Positions 6,787 to 14,639 of a stretch of DNA of 64,000 nt are shown here, piece after piece (within the stretch, counting starts at the first letter, position 1; each line of letters opens with the position of its first letter). This DNA comes from Synechococcus sp. RS9916 (GTDB taxonomy: Bacteria; Cyanobacteriota; Cyanobacteriia; PCC-6307; Cyanobiaceae). The stretch lies in the NCBI RefSeq assembly GCF_000153825.1, contig NZ_DS022299.1, positions 124,001 to 188,000 of the forward strand. The letters run 5' to 3'. Position numbers and translations under genes: made by a program. A model generated the notes under the pieces. That model made no database searches. It was given only the letters and a program-made list of their open reading frames with translations, and was not told where the DNA came from.

Positions 6787-7038
6787 TTAGCGCCTGCTGG
6801 GGCGGTGGCGGCTGCGGCCCAGGGGCTCCAGCCACTCTTCAGTCAGCGACTGGCGGCGTGCGCCGGGAATGCGGCAGCCCAGGTTGAGTTCGCCGCTGTC
6901 GAGCAGGCGGCCAAGGCGCAGGGCCGCGGCTTCTTCTTGCCTGTTGAAGCTGGCTTGGTGCGTGGTGAGCCAGTTCATTTCGGTTTCGGTGATCACCCCT
7001 GAGCTCAGGGACTGAAGGAAAACCTCGCCAACGGTCAT
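6787..7038 (-). CDS. Conserved-looking hypothetical protein
   Basis: An 83-residue protein starting MTVGEVFLQSLSSGVITETEMNW, helical throughout, with a basic tail (GRSRHRPSRR). The frame is open 21 codons further upstream, but the start at 7038 follows a strong dyad at 7048-7065 and gives a sensible N-terminus. It lies directly upstream of hli in the same orientation. No domain recognised. Confidence 0.6.
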   Translation of the reverse strand: MTVGEVFLQSLSSGVITETEMNWLTTHQASFNRQEEAAALRLGRLLDSGELNLGCRIPGARRQSLTEEWLEPLGRSRHRPSRR

Positions 7039-7047
7039 GAGGAAGCG

Positions 7048-7065
7048 TGTAACGATTTCGTTACA
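7048..7065. promoter_or_regulatory. Palindrome TGTAACG-ATTT-CGTTACA
   Basis: A perfect 7-bp inverted repeat only 10 bases upstream of the 7038 start, so it would overlap the promoter or 5' leader. The GTTACA arms are HLR1-like half sites but in inverted rather than direct orientation. Probable operator. Confidence 0.5.
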
Positions 7066-7101
7066 TCGTGCCGTCCGGGGCGTCTGACCGCGAGCAGGCA
7101 C

Positions 7102-7137
7102 AAAAAGCTCCTGAGGAGCGCGATCCCCTCAGGAGCT
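7102..7137 (-). terminator. Rho-independent terminator
   Basis: AGCTCCTGAGG ... CCTCAGGAGCT, an 11-bp perfect stem with a 10-base loop and a run of A on the plus strand at its left. It terminates the minus-strand DUF3598 gene. Confidence 0.85.
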
Positions 7138-7169
7138 GATGTCCCGTTGCGCGGGGCCTGAAACCCGCT

Positions 7170-7862
7170 TCAGATCGGGGTGTGGACTCGGAATGCGTCG
7201 CTTAAGCCCTTGGGTTCAGCGGGGTCCAGCTCGTCGAGTTCCCCGCGGGTGTCGTAGCGGCGCACGATTTGGGCCGTGCTCTGGTCGGCCTGGACCCAAC
7301 GCAGTCCGCAGGCGGTGGCATCTCCCGTTTGGCGATCTCTGCTGTCGAGCAACAGCTGCACCCCTGGCTCGGGTTGCCAGATCGTGAAATCGCCTACGCG
7401 TTCAATCGCGCATTGGAGCGGCTGATCGGGTTCAGCGGGTTGCTGCTGGGCGAGCGTTTCAACGACATACACCACCTGGTCCAGTCCACTGCCGCCATGG
7501 CGCACGATCATGCGCCGCCGTTGCCCCGTCAGCACAACACATAATTCCGCCACCCAGTGGAAGGGGGTGATGGATGCAGGCCCGAGGGACCAGCAGCCAT
7601 CTGTGGTGACCTGCATGGTGTGCGGGAGCGTGGTGAAGTTCATCGAACGCTGCTGGCCGCTGTTGCAGTAGGTCAGGCAGGTTTCGATGATGCCGCTGTT
7701 CTCCTGAACGCTCAGGGAGGTGGAGAAGCGCTCCTGCTCACGACCCTCGCCATCCATGCGGATGAAGCATCCGCTCCATTGTCCGCTGTTGTGCTTCAGC
7801 AGCGTGCTGCGGCGATCGTCGTGGGTTGTTTCGGGGGGCATCACGGGCTTCTCAACGGCCAA
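7170..7862 (-). CDS. DUF3598 family protein (lipocalin-like)
   Basis: A 230-residue cytosolic protein. The region from about residue 20 (LLKHNSGQWSGCFIRMDGEG) through a series of beta strands to the C-terminus matches my memory of the cyanobacterial DUF3598 family, a calycin-type barrel related in fold to the CpcS/CpcT bilin lyases. A ligand-binding role is plausible but not shown. It overlaps the 3' end of the upstream SPFH gene by 11 bases in the same direction and ends at a strong terminator, so the two form an operon. Confidence 0.65.
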   Translation of the reverse strand: MAVEKPVMPPETTHDDRRSTLLKHNSGQWSGCFIRMDGEGREQERFSTSLSVQENSGIIETCLTYCNSGQQRSMNFTTLPHTMQVTTDGCWSLGPASITPFHWVAELCVVLTGQRRRMIVRHGGSGLDQVVYVVETLAQQQPAEPDQPLQCAIERVGDFTIWQPEPGVQLLLDSRDRQTGDATACGLRWVQADQSTAQIVRRYDTRGELDELDPAEPKGLSDAFRVHTPI

Positions 7863-8631
7863 CGATCACTGGGGGCGTTGCTCCACCCGACAGACCAGGC
7901 ACGACCTGGGTTTGTCCGTCCCATTTGTCGAGGAAGAGCTTGTAGAGCACCTTCTCGTTGAGGCCCTTGTTGAGGGTTTCAAACTTGATCGCTTCTTGCT
8001 CAGCAATCTTGACTTCCGTTTCCGCTTTCAGGAGACGCTGTTCAGCAATCTGCTTCTGTTCAATGGCCGAGCGATATTCCTCGGCAATTTTCAAGCCGGT
8101 GAGGTCAAGGCCTTTGACCTCCACGTAATCGAATTTTTCAAGCTCTTTGGCAACGCTCTGTTCAACAATGGATGAGATCGTGTTCCAGTCCGTGGCGATT
8201 TCCACGAGTTCGTATTTGGAGAAGACGGATTTCAGTGATTTCAGTAGTGATGGCTGAATGATGCGGGCATAGATGCCTTCGTTGCCCGTGGAAATCGTGT
8301 TGTAGACCCTGGGTGCTTGCAGGGGTTTCACGGCATATTTCACCGTTGCGGTGGCTTCAATCACCTGAAGATCTTTGGTCAGGCTGGAGAACTCCTCCGG
8401 GCGAACTTGGGTCCTGACGTTGAAGTAATGAACCGATTGCACAAACGGCGTTTTGATGTTCAGGCCCGGGAGCCGCGGGGCATCACTCACCTTTCCGAGG
8501 GTAGTGATCACGCCCACCTCACCAGCGGGAACCACGAAAAAAGCGGCAATGGCCAGAACAAGCGCCGTGAAAATGCCAACGATGGCCAATGAGCTTCTGG
8601 TCCCTATGTCATCGGGAGTCACGTTCTGCAC
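7852..8631 (-). CDS. SPFH/prohibitin-like membrane protein
   Basis: A 259-residue protein: one N-terminal membrane anchor (SLAIVGIFTALVLAIAAFFVV) followed by a band-7 domain (VPAGEVGVITTLGKVSD, LPGLNIKTPF) and a long charged coiled coil (residues about 180-230, EYRSAIEQKQIAEQRLLKAETEV). The layout is that of bacterial prohibitins, which form large rings on the membrane and assist membrane-protein quality control. The length is typical. It is the first gene of an operon with the DUF3598 gene. Confidence 0.88.
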   Translation of the reverse strand: MQNVTPDDIGTRSSLAIVGIFTALVLAIAAFFVVPAGEVGVITTLGKVSDAPRLPGLNIKTPFVQSVHYFNVRTQVRPEEFSSLTKDLQVIEATATVKYAVKPLQAPRVYNTISTGNEGIYARIIQPSLLKSLKSVFSKYELVEIATDWNTISSIVEQSVAKELEKFDYVEVKGLDLTGLKIAEEYRSAIEQKQIAEQRLLKAETEVKIAEQEAIKFETLNKGLNEKVLYKLFLDKWDGQTQVVPGLSGGATPPVIVGR

Positions 8632-8782
8632 AGCATCTGATCACCTTCAGCTCAAATTATGGAGAGATTGCTGCCTCAACGGTTGAGCTGGTTCGATCCC
8701 ACAGCAAGAAGTGCGTGCGATCACAGCGACTGAACGTTGCTGGTTGGAGGCTGATGAAACGACTATCCACGCTTCGAATCGC

Positions 8783-9283
8783 ATGAGCTCGTTTGTTTTG
8801 AAAGCTTGGTCCCCGCTGTTGCTGCTTGCTGCCGTGGTCAGCGGCTGCAGCGAGGAGCCGTCGTTGATGCGCCTGGATTGCCTTGACTCCAAAACGGTGC
8901 GGCGCGATGTGGTGTTTGATCGCCACACCGGTCAGCTCTTTCACTTGGACCGGGTGCGTGAGGTTTATGTCCCCACACCTGTGGATCGCTTTACGGTGAA
9001 GACGCAGGGAGTGATCCAGGGCAAGGACTTGGTCATCCAAACCCGCGTTGGTGAGTGGCAAACCGTCGGTGGCAGGAAGTCACTGAAGCCACTGCATCCA
9101 CCGGTGGGGGATGACTTCAGGGTGAACGTCACCACGCTGAGCAGTACCTACACGCCGTTGCTGGGTTCGCGTCCCGGCCCTGTCCCTGGCTCAGCTCCTG
9201 TGTATGGGCAATGCAAATCTGTTGCGCTGGATTCTTCGTGGGTCGAGCAGACAATCCTGGCGCAACGTCCTTCAGGGTCCTGA
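8783..9283 (+). CDS. Putative lipoprotein, unknown function
   Basis: A 166-residue protein with a signal peptide ending LLLAAVVSGC and a lipobox Cys at about residue 22. The mature part contains LDCLDSKTVRRDVVFDRHTGQLFHLD and is beta-rich, with two further Cys that may bond. The start at 8783 is the first that gives a proper signal. It is transcribed divergently from the SPFH gene and followed 10 bases later by repeat A copy 2. No family recognised. Confidence 0.7.
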   Translation: MSSFVLKAWSPLLLLAAVVSGCSEEPSLMRLDCLDSKTVRRDVVFDRHTGQLFHLDRVREVYVPTPVDRFTVKTQGVIQGKDLVIQTRVGEWQTVGGRKSLKPLHPPVGDDFRVNVTTLSSTYTPLLGSRPGPVPGSAPVYGQCKSVALDSSWVEQTILAQRPSGS

Positions 9284-9292
9284 CCTGAATAG

Positions 9293-9746
9293 AGGAAGGC
9301 CGCCTTCCCGGGTGGAAAGACGGCCTAAGTCGCTCGTTCGTGCATGGTTCAACCCCGTCACGTCTTGAAGAAGAGAGGAAGGGGCGAAGCGTTCTGGCGT
9401 TGGCAACCCTGGGGCCATGACGTCCAGGTGTGGGGCTGATGGAGCTCCGGGGCACCTATGGCGAAGAACTCAGCCTGAGGCGGTGCAGTGGAGTGTCGAT
9501 TCACGTGGCGCACCGGAAAAGCAATGCCTGCGAAAGGACCAACCTCACGGGTGGGTGGAAACTGTTGGAGCAGGGGCCAGAAGTCAGTCTGCTTCTGGGT
9601 GTTGCTCAGGTGGAGTGTCGGCTGTCATCAGCGCCTCCGATCTCGATGCAGTCACTTTGCGCTGGTTCTGGCGGCCTGCCTATCCGTGTAAAGGCGCATT
9701 GCCATTGAATGGAAAGGGCCCGAAAGTCAGAGCGGCGTGCCTGATG
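9293..9746. repeat. Repeat family A, copy 2
   Basis: 454 bases aligned without gaps to 541-994 with six substitutions (loop C to G near 9309, and changes near 9369, 9384, 9503, 9512 and 9541). The last 200 bases are identical. It begins directly after a lipoprotein stop and ends at the degraded phosphatase fragment. It contains the same two hairpins as copy 1. The identity points to recent duplication or gene conversion. Confidence 0.88.
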
Positions 9747-9751
9747 GCTGA

Positions 9752-9925
9752 TCAGCGCTCCAAGGCTTGGCGCTCCAGCGTGCAATCGCCATTGGGCTGC
9801 GCCTGTTGCTTGCGCAGGGCTTCCACATCGCTGAACCAGTGCGCGTTGCAGATGTTGCGGCTTTGGCCGTAGGCGAGTCCATGGGCCAGTAGCTCATCGC
9901 CGCGTTCCGGGGGGATGAGCTGTCG
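9752..9925 (-). pseudogene. Fragment of a class A (PAP2) acid phosphatase
   Basis: The minus-strand frame encodes PPERGDELLAHGLAYGQSR, then NICNAHWFSDVE, then ALRKQQAQPNGDC. This matches the C-terminal SRx5HxxxD end of the intact phosphatase at 21530-22426 (PERRDQLVARGIDYGKSR, then NVHWLSDVQ). About 30 residues are missing after HWFSDV, and everything upstream (the KxxxxxxRP and PSGH motifs) is gone. It is therefore a remnant, abutting repeat A copy 2. The upstream 100 bases show no homology I can see. Confidence 0.75.
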
Positions 9926-10090
9926 ATCTGCGTTGCCCTCAGTGGGGTTGGAACTGTGCATAGTTCGGATCGCTCGAGCCGCCTTTGGCTGCCTTTTCTG
10001 ATACCCATCATGTTGACTTCGGTGCGACTGCAGTGGATGCAGTTCCATGAATGAGCCTGGCTCGACTGCATTGTTGGCCTGATATTTTGC

Positions 10091-10120
10091 AATAAAAAAG
10101 CCCCGCAGATTGCGGGGCTT
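10091..10120 (-). terminator. Rho-independent terminator
   Basis: AAGCCCCGCA-GAT-TGCGGGGCTT with a run of A at its left on the plus strand. It closes the minus-strand CP12-tail gene. Confidence 0.87.
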
Positions 10121-10138
10121 GTTGATGGATTGGACAGT

Positions 10139-10333
10139 TCACTCGTCGAAAACTTTGCACATCGGCGAACCGGGATGGGTGTCGCAGAGTTTGTCGAGAA
10201 GCTTGTCGCGGTGACGACTCTCAGGGTTGTTGATGCCGGCGTCGTGCTTCGGGTCGAACTCTTCAGGGCTGTGCTTTTCGTTCGTGCTGAAGGGCACTTC
10301 GTACTCGTCGTACTTGTGTTTGACAGCAGTCAT
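10139..10333 (-). CDS. CP12-tail-like small protein, copy 1
   Basis: A 64-residue protein, very polar and acidic. It ends LCDTHPGSPMCKVFDE, which has the C-x3-P-x4-C-x-x-(Y/F)-(D/E) layout of the CP12 C-terminus that docks into GAPDH and forms a redox disulfide. The N-terminal CP12 half that binds PRK is missing; instead there is DEYEVPF and an INNPESRHRDK stretch. A close paralogue lies at 25849-26082. A redox-sensing or GAPDH-binding role is inferred. The start at 10333 (MTAVKHKYDEYE) is preferred over an upstream one. Confidence 0.65.
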   Translation of the reverse strand: MTAVKHKYDEYEVPFSTNEKHSPEEFDPKHDAGINNPESRHRDKLLDKLCDTHPGSPMCKVFDE

Positions 10334-10448
10334 TGGCTCAATCCCTCCTTGGCTGAGGATTTGCTGCCCTGACCCTAGGTCGCTCAAGCAGAAGAAGTCG
10401 CTTCTTTGGCAAGTTTTCCACTCGCGTTCTGATTTCAGAACCGTTTGA

Positions 10449-11129
10449 TCAGTCGGGGTTGATCACCACGTCATCGCCGTAGAAATGACAAAGCTGACGC
10501 AGGGATTGGTGCGGTACATCGGTGCTCACCCACTCCTCTCCCTCGGGGCGTGTGATCCAGCAACGTGCCGTTGTGGAGTCTTTCTCGATCGGACCACTCA
10601 CGGTGATGTCGTAAGCCAGATCCTGTGCAGTGATTTCCCGTTCGCTGGTGGGGATGCGATACACCTGATGCACCCAGGAGCAGCAACTCGATCGTCCTGC
10701 TGTCACGACAAAGTTGTCGATCCGGCGGATGGAAAAAAATCCTCCGTGCAGAAAGCGCCAGGCCTTTCTCTGCAGCGGGTTCACTTTGAAAATCGTTTTG
10801 GTGCAGTTCGGGCCTGCGCCGCAGTATTTCGTTTCCACAATCTCCATCAGGCCATCGCCGTCGATGTCTGCCAGGCGGCCCCTCCCCTGGGGGAATGTGG
10901 CCAGCGACTGATGGCGTTCCAGCACAGGGGCGTAAGGCGATGCATCCGAATCGCGCAGCTCCACCCTGATCGTGCGTTGCTCCGTCGCCGGGTTCTCCAG
11001 CTGGGTGAGCCGAAGCCAGGATCCGTCGCTGTTGCGCTGCTCCTGGAGCAGCGGTCGCCCCCCTGCATGCCCAGCGGTTGCGGCGCCGGTCAGGGCCATC
11101 AAGGCAGCCGGCATGAGCAGCAGGCGCAT
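10449..11129 (-). CDS. Secreted hypothetical protein
   Basis: A 226-residue protein with a clear signal peptide (MRLLLMPAALMALTGAATAGHA). The mature part has an FG-GAP/dockerin-like acidic loop DIDGDGLMEIVETKYC, which may bind Ca2+, and several Cys pairs (YCGAGPNC, SSCCSW, RCW, LCHFYGDD). Predicted periplasmic or exported. The frame is open further upstream but the signal peptide fixes the start. No family recognised. Confidence 0.65.
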   Translation of the reverse strand: MRLLLMPAALMALTGAATAGHAGGRPLLQEQRNSDGSWLRLTQLENPATEQRTIRVELRDSDASPYAPVLERHQSLATFPQGRGRLADIDGDGLMEIVETKYCGAGPNCTKTIFKVNPLQRKAWRFLHGGFFSIRRIDNFVVTAGRSSCCSWVHQVYRIPTSEREITAQDLAYDITVSGPIEKDSTTARCWITRPEGEEWVSTDVPHQSLRQLCHFYGDDVVINPD

Positions 11130-11269
11130 GGTCTGGCATGGGGTGGACTTTCCTGAAGCCTGGCAGTGATGGGCTGGTGAGTCAGCCTTGATGCTGTCAG
11201 TCGCAGTGGGTGCTCCACCGGCGGTAGAACGTCCGCGATGGTGATTTGCGACTGCAACGGAGGCTGAGG

Positions 11270-11434
11270 GTGACGATTCCGTTTGGTGATCCTGAACCGT
11301 CTGATGCACTGCTGAGAAAGTCGGTTTCGTCAACGCGAATGCGAGCGTGGATTAACACGCGCCTGCGTGAGCTCGCCCAGGCCCAACGCATCCAGGATGC
11401 GCGGGCATTGCGCAGCGAATTCCTGGTGGAGTGA
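11270..11434 (+). CDS. Small hypothetical protein
   Basis: A 54-residue frame from a GTG: VTIPFGDPEPSDALLRKSV, then a basic helix (RMRAWINTRLRELAQAQRIQDARALRSEFLVE). It ends 4 bases before the FAD oxidoreductase start, so it may be cotranscribed and coupled. Not recognised; the start is uncertain. Confidence 0.45.
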   Translation: MTIPFGDPEPSDALLRKSVSSTRMRAWINTRLRELAQAQRIQDARALRSEFLVE

Positions 11435-11438
11435 GTCC

Positions 11439-13046
11439 ATGTCGGTGTCTTCGGTGGTGGTGATCGGTGGAGGCTGGGCCGGCTGGGGTGCAGCCAAAGC
11501 CCTTTGCGAAGCGGGAGTGGCCGTCACCTTGCTGGATGGCCAGCCGGATCCCACCGGCAGCACGCCGCTCATCACCGCCAGCGGTAAACCGTTTGAGCCG
11601 GGCACCCGGGGCTTCTGGAAGGACTACCCCAACATCAATGCCCTCACCGCTGAGTTGAACCTGGGGGAGGTGTTCACTCCGTTCACCACCAGCGCGTTCT
11701 GGTCGCCCGAGGGCTTGGAGGCCACCGCCCCGGTGTTTGGCGATTCGCTCCCATTGCCGAGCCCCCTGGGCCAGATGTTCGCCACCCTCAGCAACTTCCG
11801 GCTCCTGCCGGTTGCCGATCGCCTGAGTATCGCCGGGCTGCTGGTGGCGATGCTGGATCTCAACCGCAATCCCGAGGTGTTTGCGCGTTACGACGCCATC
11901 AGCGCCCAGACCCTGTTCAACAAGCTAGGGGTCAGCGATCGGATGATCAACGACTTCCTACGCCCCATCCTGTTGGTGGGGTTGTTCAAACCGCCCGAGG
12001 AGTTGTCGGCGGCGGTGACGATGGAGTTGCTGTACTACTACGCCCTTGCCCATCAAGATGCCTTTGATGTTCGCTGGATCAAGGCCGGCAGCATCGCGGA
12101 GCAGTTGATCGCACCCTTGGCTCAGCGCCTGATCAGCACCAGGGGTTTGCAGGTGCTGGGGGGCACGCTGGCGACACGGCTAAACCTCTGCCCGGACACT
12201 GGGCAGCTGCAATCGGTGGGAACCCGCTCGGTGGTAACCGGAGAAGAGGCGGTTCTGGATCAGGTGGATGCGGTGGTGCTGGCGGTGGGTGCCAAAGGGA
12301 TGCGGGCGCTGATGGCCCAGTCGCCCGCCTGCGCCACGGCGGCACCTGAACTGCAGGCTGCTGGGAGTCTTGGCGCGATTGATGTGGTGTCGGTGCGGTT
12401 GTGGCTGAACGCCTACGTGCCGGTGGTCGACCCCGCCAATGTGTTGTCGCGATTTGCGGGATTGCGCGGGGCCGGCGGCACCTTCTTCATGCTCGATCAG
12501 CTGCAGAAGGATGCGGAACGCGATCTATGGGGAGGCGGGCAGCCTCAGGGGTCGGTGGTTGCCAGCGACTTTTACAACGCATCGGCAGTGGCAGCCCTGA
12601 GCGATCAGCAGATCGTGGATCTGTTGATGCAGGAGTTGCTGCCCGTTGCCCACGCCGGCTTCCAGGCGGCGGAGGTACTCGAGGCGGAGGTGCGTCGCTA
12701 TCCCGGTTCGGTGTCGTGGTTCTCTCCCGGCAGCGCCCGCAAGCGGCCACCGCTGGAAACCAGTGTGGAGTCGATTGTTTGTGCCGGCGACTGGGTGCGC
12801 ATGGGCCCGCGGGAGCATGGCGCCAAGGGGCTGTGTCAGGAGCGGGCTTACGTGTGCGGGCTTGAGGCTGCCAATTCACTGCTGGAGCGGGGCATCGTTC
12901 ACGGCGGTGAAGGCTTAGCTCCCCGCACCCATGCGGTGCTGCCCGTCAGACCGGATGAACCTCAGGTGCTGCTGGGCCGTGCGCTGACCGCAGCGGTGAT
13001 GGACCCGCTGGAGGCCTTGGGGTTCCGCTGGCCCTGGTTGGCTTGA
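11439..13046 (+). CDS. FAD-dependent amine oxidase/carotenoid-desaturase-like oxidoreductase
   Basis: A 535-residue flavoprotein. The N-terminus VVVIGGGWAGWGAAKALCEAG is a Rossmann dinucleotide motif (GxGxxG variant) with an acidic end (LLDGQPD). A C-terminal FAD-closing motif, VCAGDWVRMGPREHGAKGL, is followed by an AxxxGLEAAN helix. This pattern is typical of the phytoene/zeta-carotene desaturase and amine oxidase superfamily. The substrate is not evident; pigment or quinone-ring chemistry is plausible in this host. The start at 11439 puts the motif at the N-terminus; the upstream extension is not credible. Confidence 0.82.
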   Translation: MSVSSVVVIGGGWAGWGAAKALCEAGVAVTLLDGQPDPTGSTPLITASGKPFEPGTRGFWKDYPNINALTAELNLGEVFTPFTTSAFWSPEGLEATAPVFGDSLPLPSPLGQMFATLSNFRLLPVADRLSIAGLLVAMLDLNRNPEVFARYDAISAQTLFNKLGVSDRMINDFLRPILLVGLFKPPEELSAAVTMELLYYYALAHQDAFDVRWIKAGSIAEQLIAPLAQRLISTRGLQVLGGTLATRLNLCPDTGQLQSVGTRSVVTGEEAVLDQVDAVVLAVGAKGMRALMAQSPACATAAPELQAAGSLGAIDVVSVRLWLNAYVPVVDPANVLSRFAGLRGAGGTFFMLDQLQKDAERDLWGGGQPQGSVVASDFYNASAVAALSDQQIVDLLMQELLPVAHAGFQAAEVLEAEVRRYPGSVSWFSPGSARKRPPLETSVESIVCAGDWVRMGPREHGAKGLCQERAYVCGLEAANSLLERGIVHGGEGLAPRTHAVLPVRPDEPQVLLGRALTAAVMDPLEALGFRWPWLA

Positions 13047-13050
13047 GACC

Positions 13051-13089
13051 AACAAAAAGCGCCTGGTCAATGAGGCCAGACGCTTGTTG
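13051..13089 (-). terminator. Terminator of the second hli gene
   Basis: CAACAAAAAGCG-CTGG ... CCAG-CGCTTGTTG, with A5 on the plus strand giving a U tract on the minus transcript. It lies between the convergent oxidoreductase and hli genes and may work in both directions. Confidence 0.75.
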
Positions 13090-13130
13090 CTACAACGAAT
13101 CAGCTCGAAGAGCTGAGGTTGAAAAGTCGA

Positions 13131-13274
13131 TCAGCCGAGGCCGATCTGGGTCAGGATGCCCTGGCCGGTCAGCAGCTCAGTGCCGAGGCCGATCACGAAG
13201 CCGAGCATGGCCAGGCGACCGTTCCAGGTCTCAGCGAAGTTGACGAAGCCAAAGCGGGTGTTGGAGTCAGCCAT
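13131..13274 (-). CDS. hli: High-light-inducible protein (Hli), short form
   Basis: A 47-residue Hli: FGFVNFAETWNGRLAMLGF gives ExxNGRxAMxGF, followed by VIGLGTELLTGQGILTQIGLG. It shares the helix with the 6516 gene but lacks the long N-terminal extension and the coupled partner. Thylakoid photoprotection is expected. Longer upstream frames are not Hli-like; the start at 13274 gives MADSNTRFGF, the usual short-Hli N-terminus. Confidence 0.93.
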   Translation of the reverse strand: MADSNTRFGFVNFAETWNGRLAMLGFVIGLGTELLTGQGILTQIGLG

Positions 13275-13289
13275 CGGTTGTGTGAATTG

Positions 13290-13307
13290 ATGTGAAGCAA
13301 CTGTAAA
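13290..13307 (-). promoter_or_regulatory. Imperfect HLR1-like element upstream of hli
   Basis: The minus strand reads TTTACAGT-TG-CTTCACAT, a direct repeat of the HLR1 type with several mismatches. The repeat continues toward the start as TTCACATC-AA-TTCACACA. It is only 16 bases upstream of the ATG. Consistent with RpaB control but weaker than the 6750 site. Confidence 0.4.
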
Positions 13308-13406
13308 GCAATGTTGAGCCTTTGGGGAAGTCGCGGAGGGTCGGTTTTCTTCCTCACACCATCCTGGCGGTGCTCGCCACAGTCGTGCCAGTGAATGGGC
13401 GGGCCC

Positions 13407-13637
13407 ATGGCTGAGACAACACTCTCGATGGAGCAGCGGTTCCGGGTCGAAGCGGCTTGCCGAAAGATCGATGCCTGCGACGACATCGAGGTGATCCGCA
13501 CCCTCGCTAAGCAGTTGCTTCACGCCCTGGAAACCGAACGGGCCTCGACCCGGCAGGCGATTGCTGATCTCAAGCAGAAGGGAGAGCAGAAGCCGACCTT
13601 GGCCCAGCGTTTTGGGTTCAATACCGATCAGATGTGA
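13407..13637 (+). CDS. Small conserved-looking helical protein
   Basis: A 76-residue protein: MAETTLSMEQRFRVEAACRK, then KIDACDDIEVIRTLAKQLLHALETERASTRQAIADLKQKGEQ, a continuous amphipathic helix likely to dimerise. The tail reads AQRFGFNTDQM. The last codons overlap the GTG of the following reductase gene (4 bases), so the two are translationally coupled. Not recognised as a named family. Confidence 0.7.
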   Translation: MAETTLSMEQRFRVEAACRKIDACDDIEVIRTLAKQLLHALETERASTRQAIADLKQKGEQKPTLAQRFGFNTDQM

Positions 13638-14617
13638 GTGCTGTGGTGCTGGCTGGATCCCACGTTCTGATCACCGGGGCAAGTTCTGGAATCGGCCTGG
13701 AGGCGGCCCGGCATCTGGCGGCCCGTGGTCACCGGCTCACGCTGGTGTGTCGCGACAGCGAGCGCTGCGCGTCCACCCGGCAGCAGTTGATCGAGGCCGG
13801 TGCTGTGCCTGATCGCCTCGAGGGCATCGCTGCTGACCTGGCCGATCTCGCCAGCGTGGAGCAGGCCTGCCAGCGGCTGCTGGATCAAGGCCAGCCCATC
13901 GATGCGTTGGTGCTCAATGCGGGTCAGCAGAGGGCTGGTGCGTCGGAGCCTGTCTTCTCACCCCAGGGCATTGAGATCACCTTTGCCGTTAATCAGCTGG
14001 CGCATCAGCTGATGGCCAGCCGATTGCTGCCGTTGTTGCGGGCTGGGAAGCAGCCTCGCCTTGTGATCACGGCATCGGATGTGCACGATCCCGCCACGGG
14101 TGGGGGCAAGGTTGGCCAACCTGCCGATCTCGGTGATCTGGCGGGTCTGCGAGCTGGCAGGGGGTTTGTGATGCTCGATGGCAGTGGCCGTTTTGATGGC
14201 GATAAGGCTTACAAAGACAGCAAGCTCTGCAACGTGTTGTTGGCCCGTGAGCTTGCTCGTCAGCTGGAGGGGGCCATGCCGGTGATCGCCTGGAGTCCGG
14301 GCCTGGTGATCCCCCGAAGCCGTGAGGGCTTCTTCCGCTACAACCGCCAGAACAATCCGGTGGGGATGGCGCTGTTTGCTGCCGTGGCGCGGGATCTGCT
14401 GCGGGTGACCGAATCCGTGCAGACGGCCGGGCGGTTGCTGGCGGAGTTGGTCGTTGATCCCGCTTACGCAAGCCCTGGCTTCGCCTATTTCAGTAACCGG
14501 CTGATGCGGCCAGGGGTGCATCGTTTTTCAGCCCAAGCCACCAGCCCCGACGGCGCTGACCTTTCTCGCGCGGCGGAGTTATGGCGCCTGTCTGAGCAAT
14601 TGATCGAAGCCTGCTGA
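13634..14617 (+). CDS. POR-like short-chain dehydrogenase/reductase
   Basis: A 327-residue SDR. The cofactor motif is VLITGASSGIGLEAARHLAARGH, the NAG motif is VLNAGQQ, the Ser is in LVITASDVHDP, and the catalytic pair is in AYKDSKLCNVLLARELARQ. AYKDSKxCN is the form seen in light-dependent protochlorophyllide oxidoreductase and its close paralogues. It probably uses NADPH. Whether it reduces protochlorophyllide or another ring is not shown; a chlorophyll- or quinone-related role is inferred. It starts with GTG, overlapping the small helical protein gene. Confidence 0.75.
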   Translation: MSAVVLAGSHVLITGASSGIGLEAARHLAARGHRLTLVCRDSERCASTRQQLIEAGAVPDRLEGIAADLADLASVEQACQRLLDQGQPIDALVLNAGQQRAGASEPVFSPQGIEITFAVNQLAHQLMASRLLPLLRAGKQPRLVITASDVHDPATGGGKVGQPADLGDLAGLRAGRGFVMLDGSGRFDGDKAYKDSKLCNVLLARELARQLEGAMPVIAWSPGLVIPRSREGFFRYNRQNNPVGMALFAAVARDLLRVTESVQTAGRLLAELVVDPAYASPGFAYFSNRLMRPGVHRFSAQATSPDGADLSRAAELWRLSEQLIEAC

Positions 14618-14639
14618 GGTTTCTTGTGCAAACAACAGC

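Noticed and set aside
9417-9872. Plus-strand frame across repeat A copy 2 (151 codons)
   Set aside because: Same frame as in copy 1, running on into the antisense of the phosphatase fragment. No signal peptide or domain.
12133-12879. Long minus-strand frames opposite the FAD oxidoreductase
   Set aside because: High-GC antisense frames, Pro/Ala/Arg rich, no domain; shadows of the real gene.
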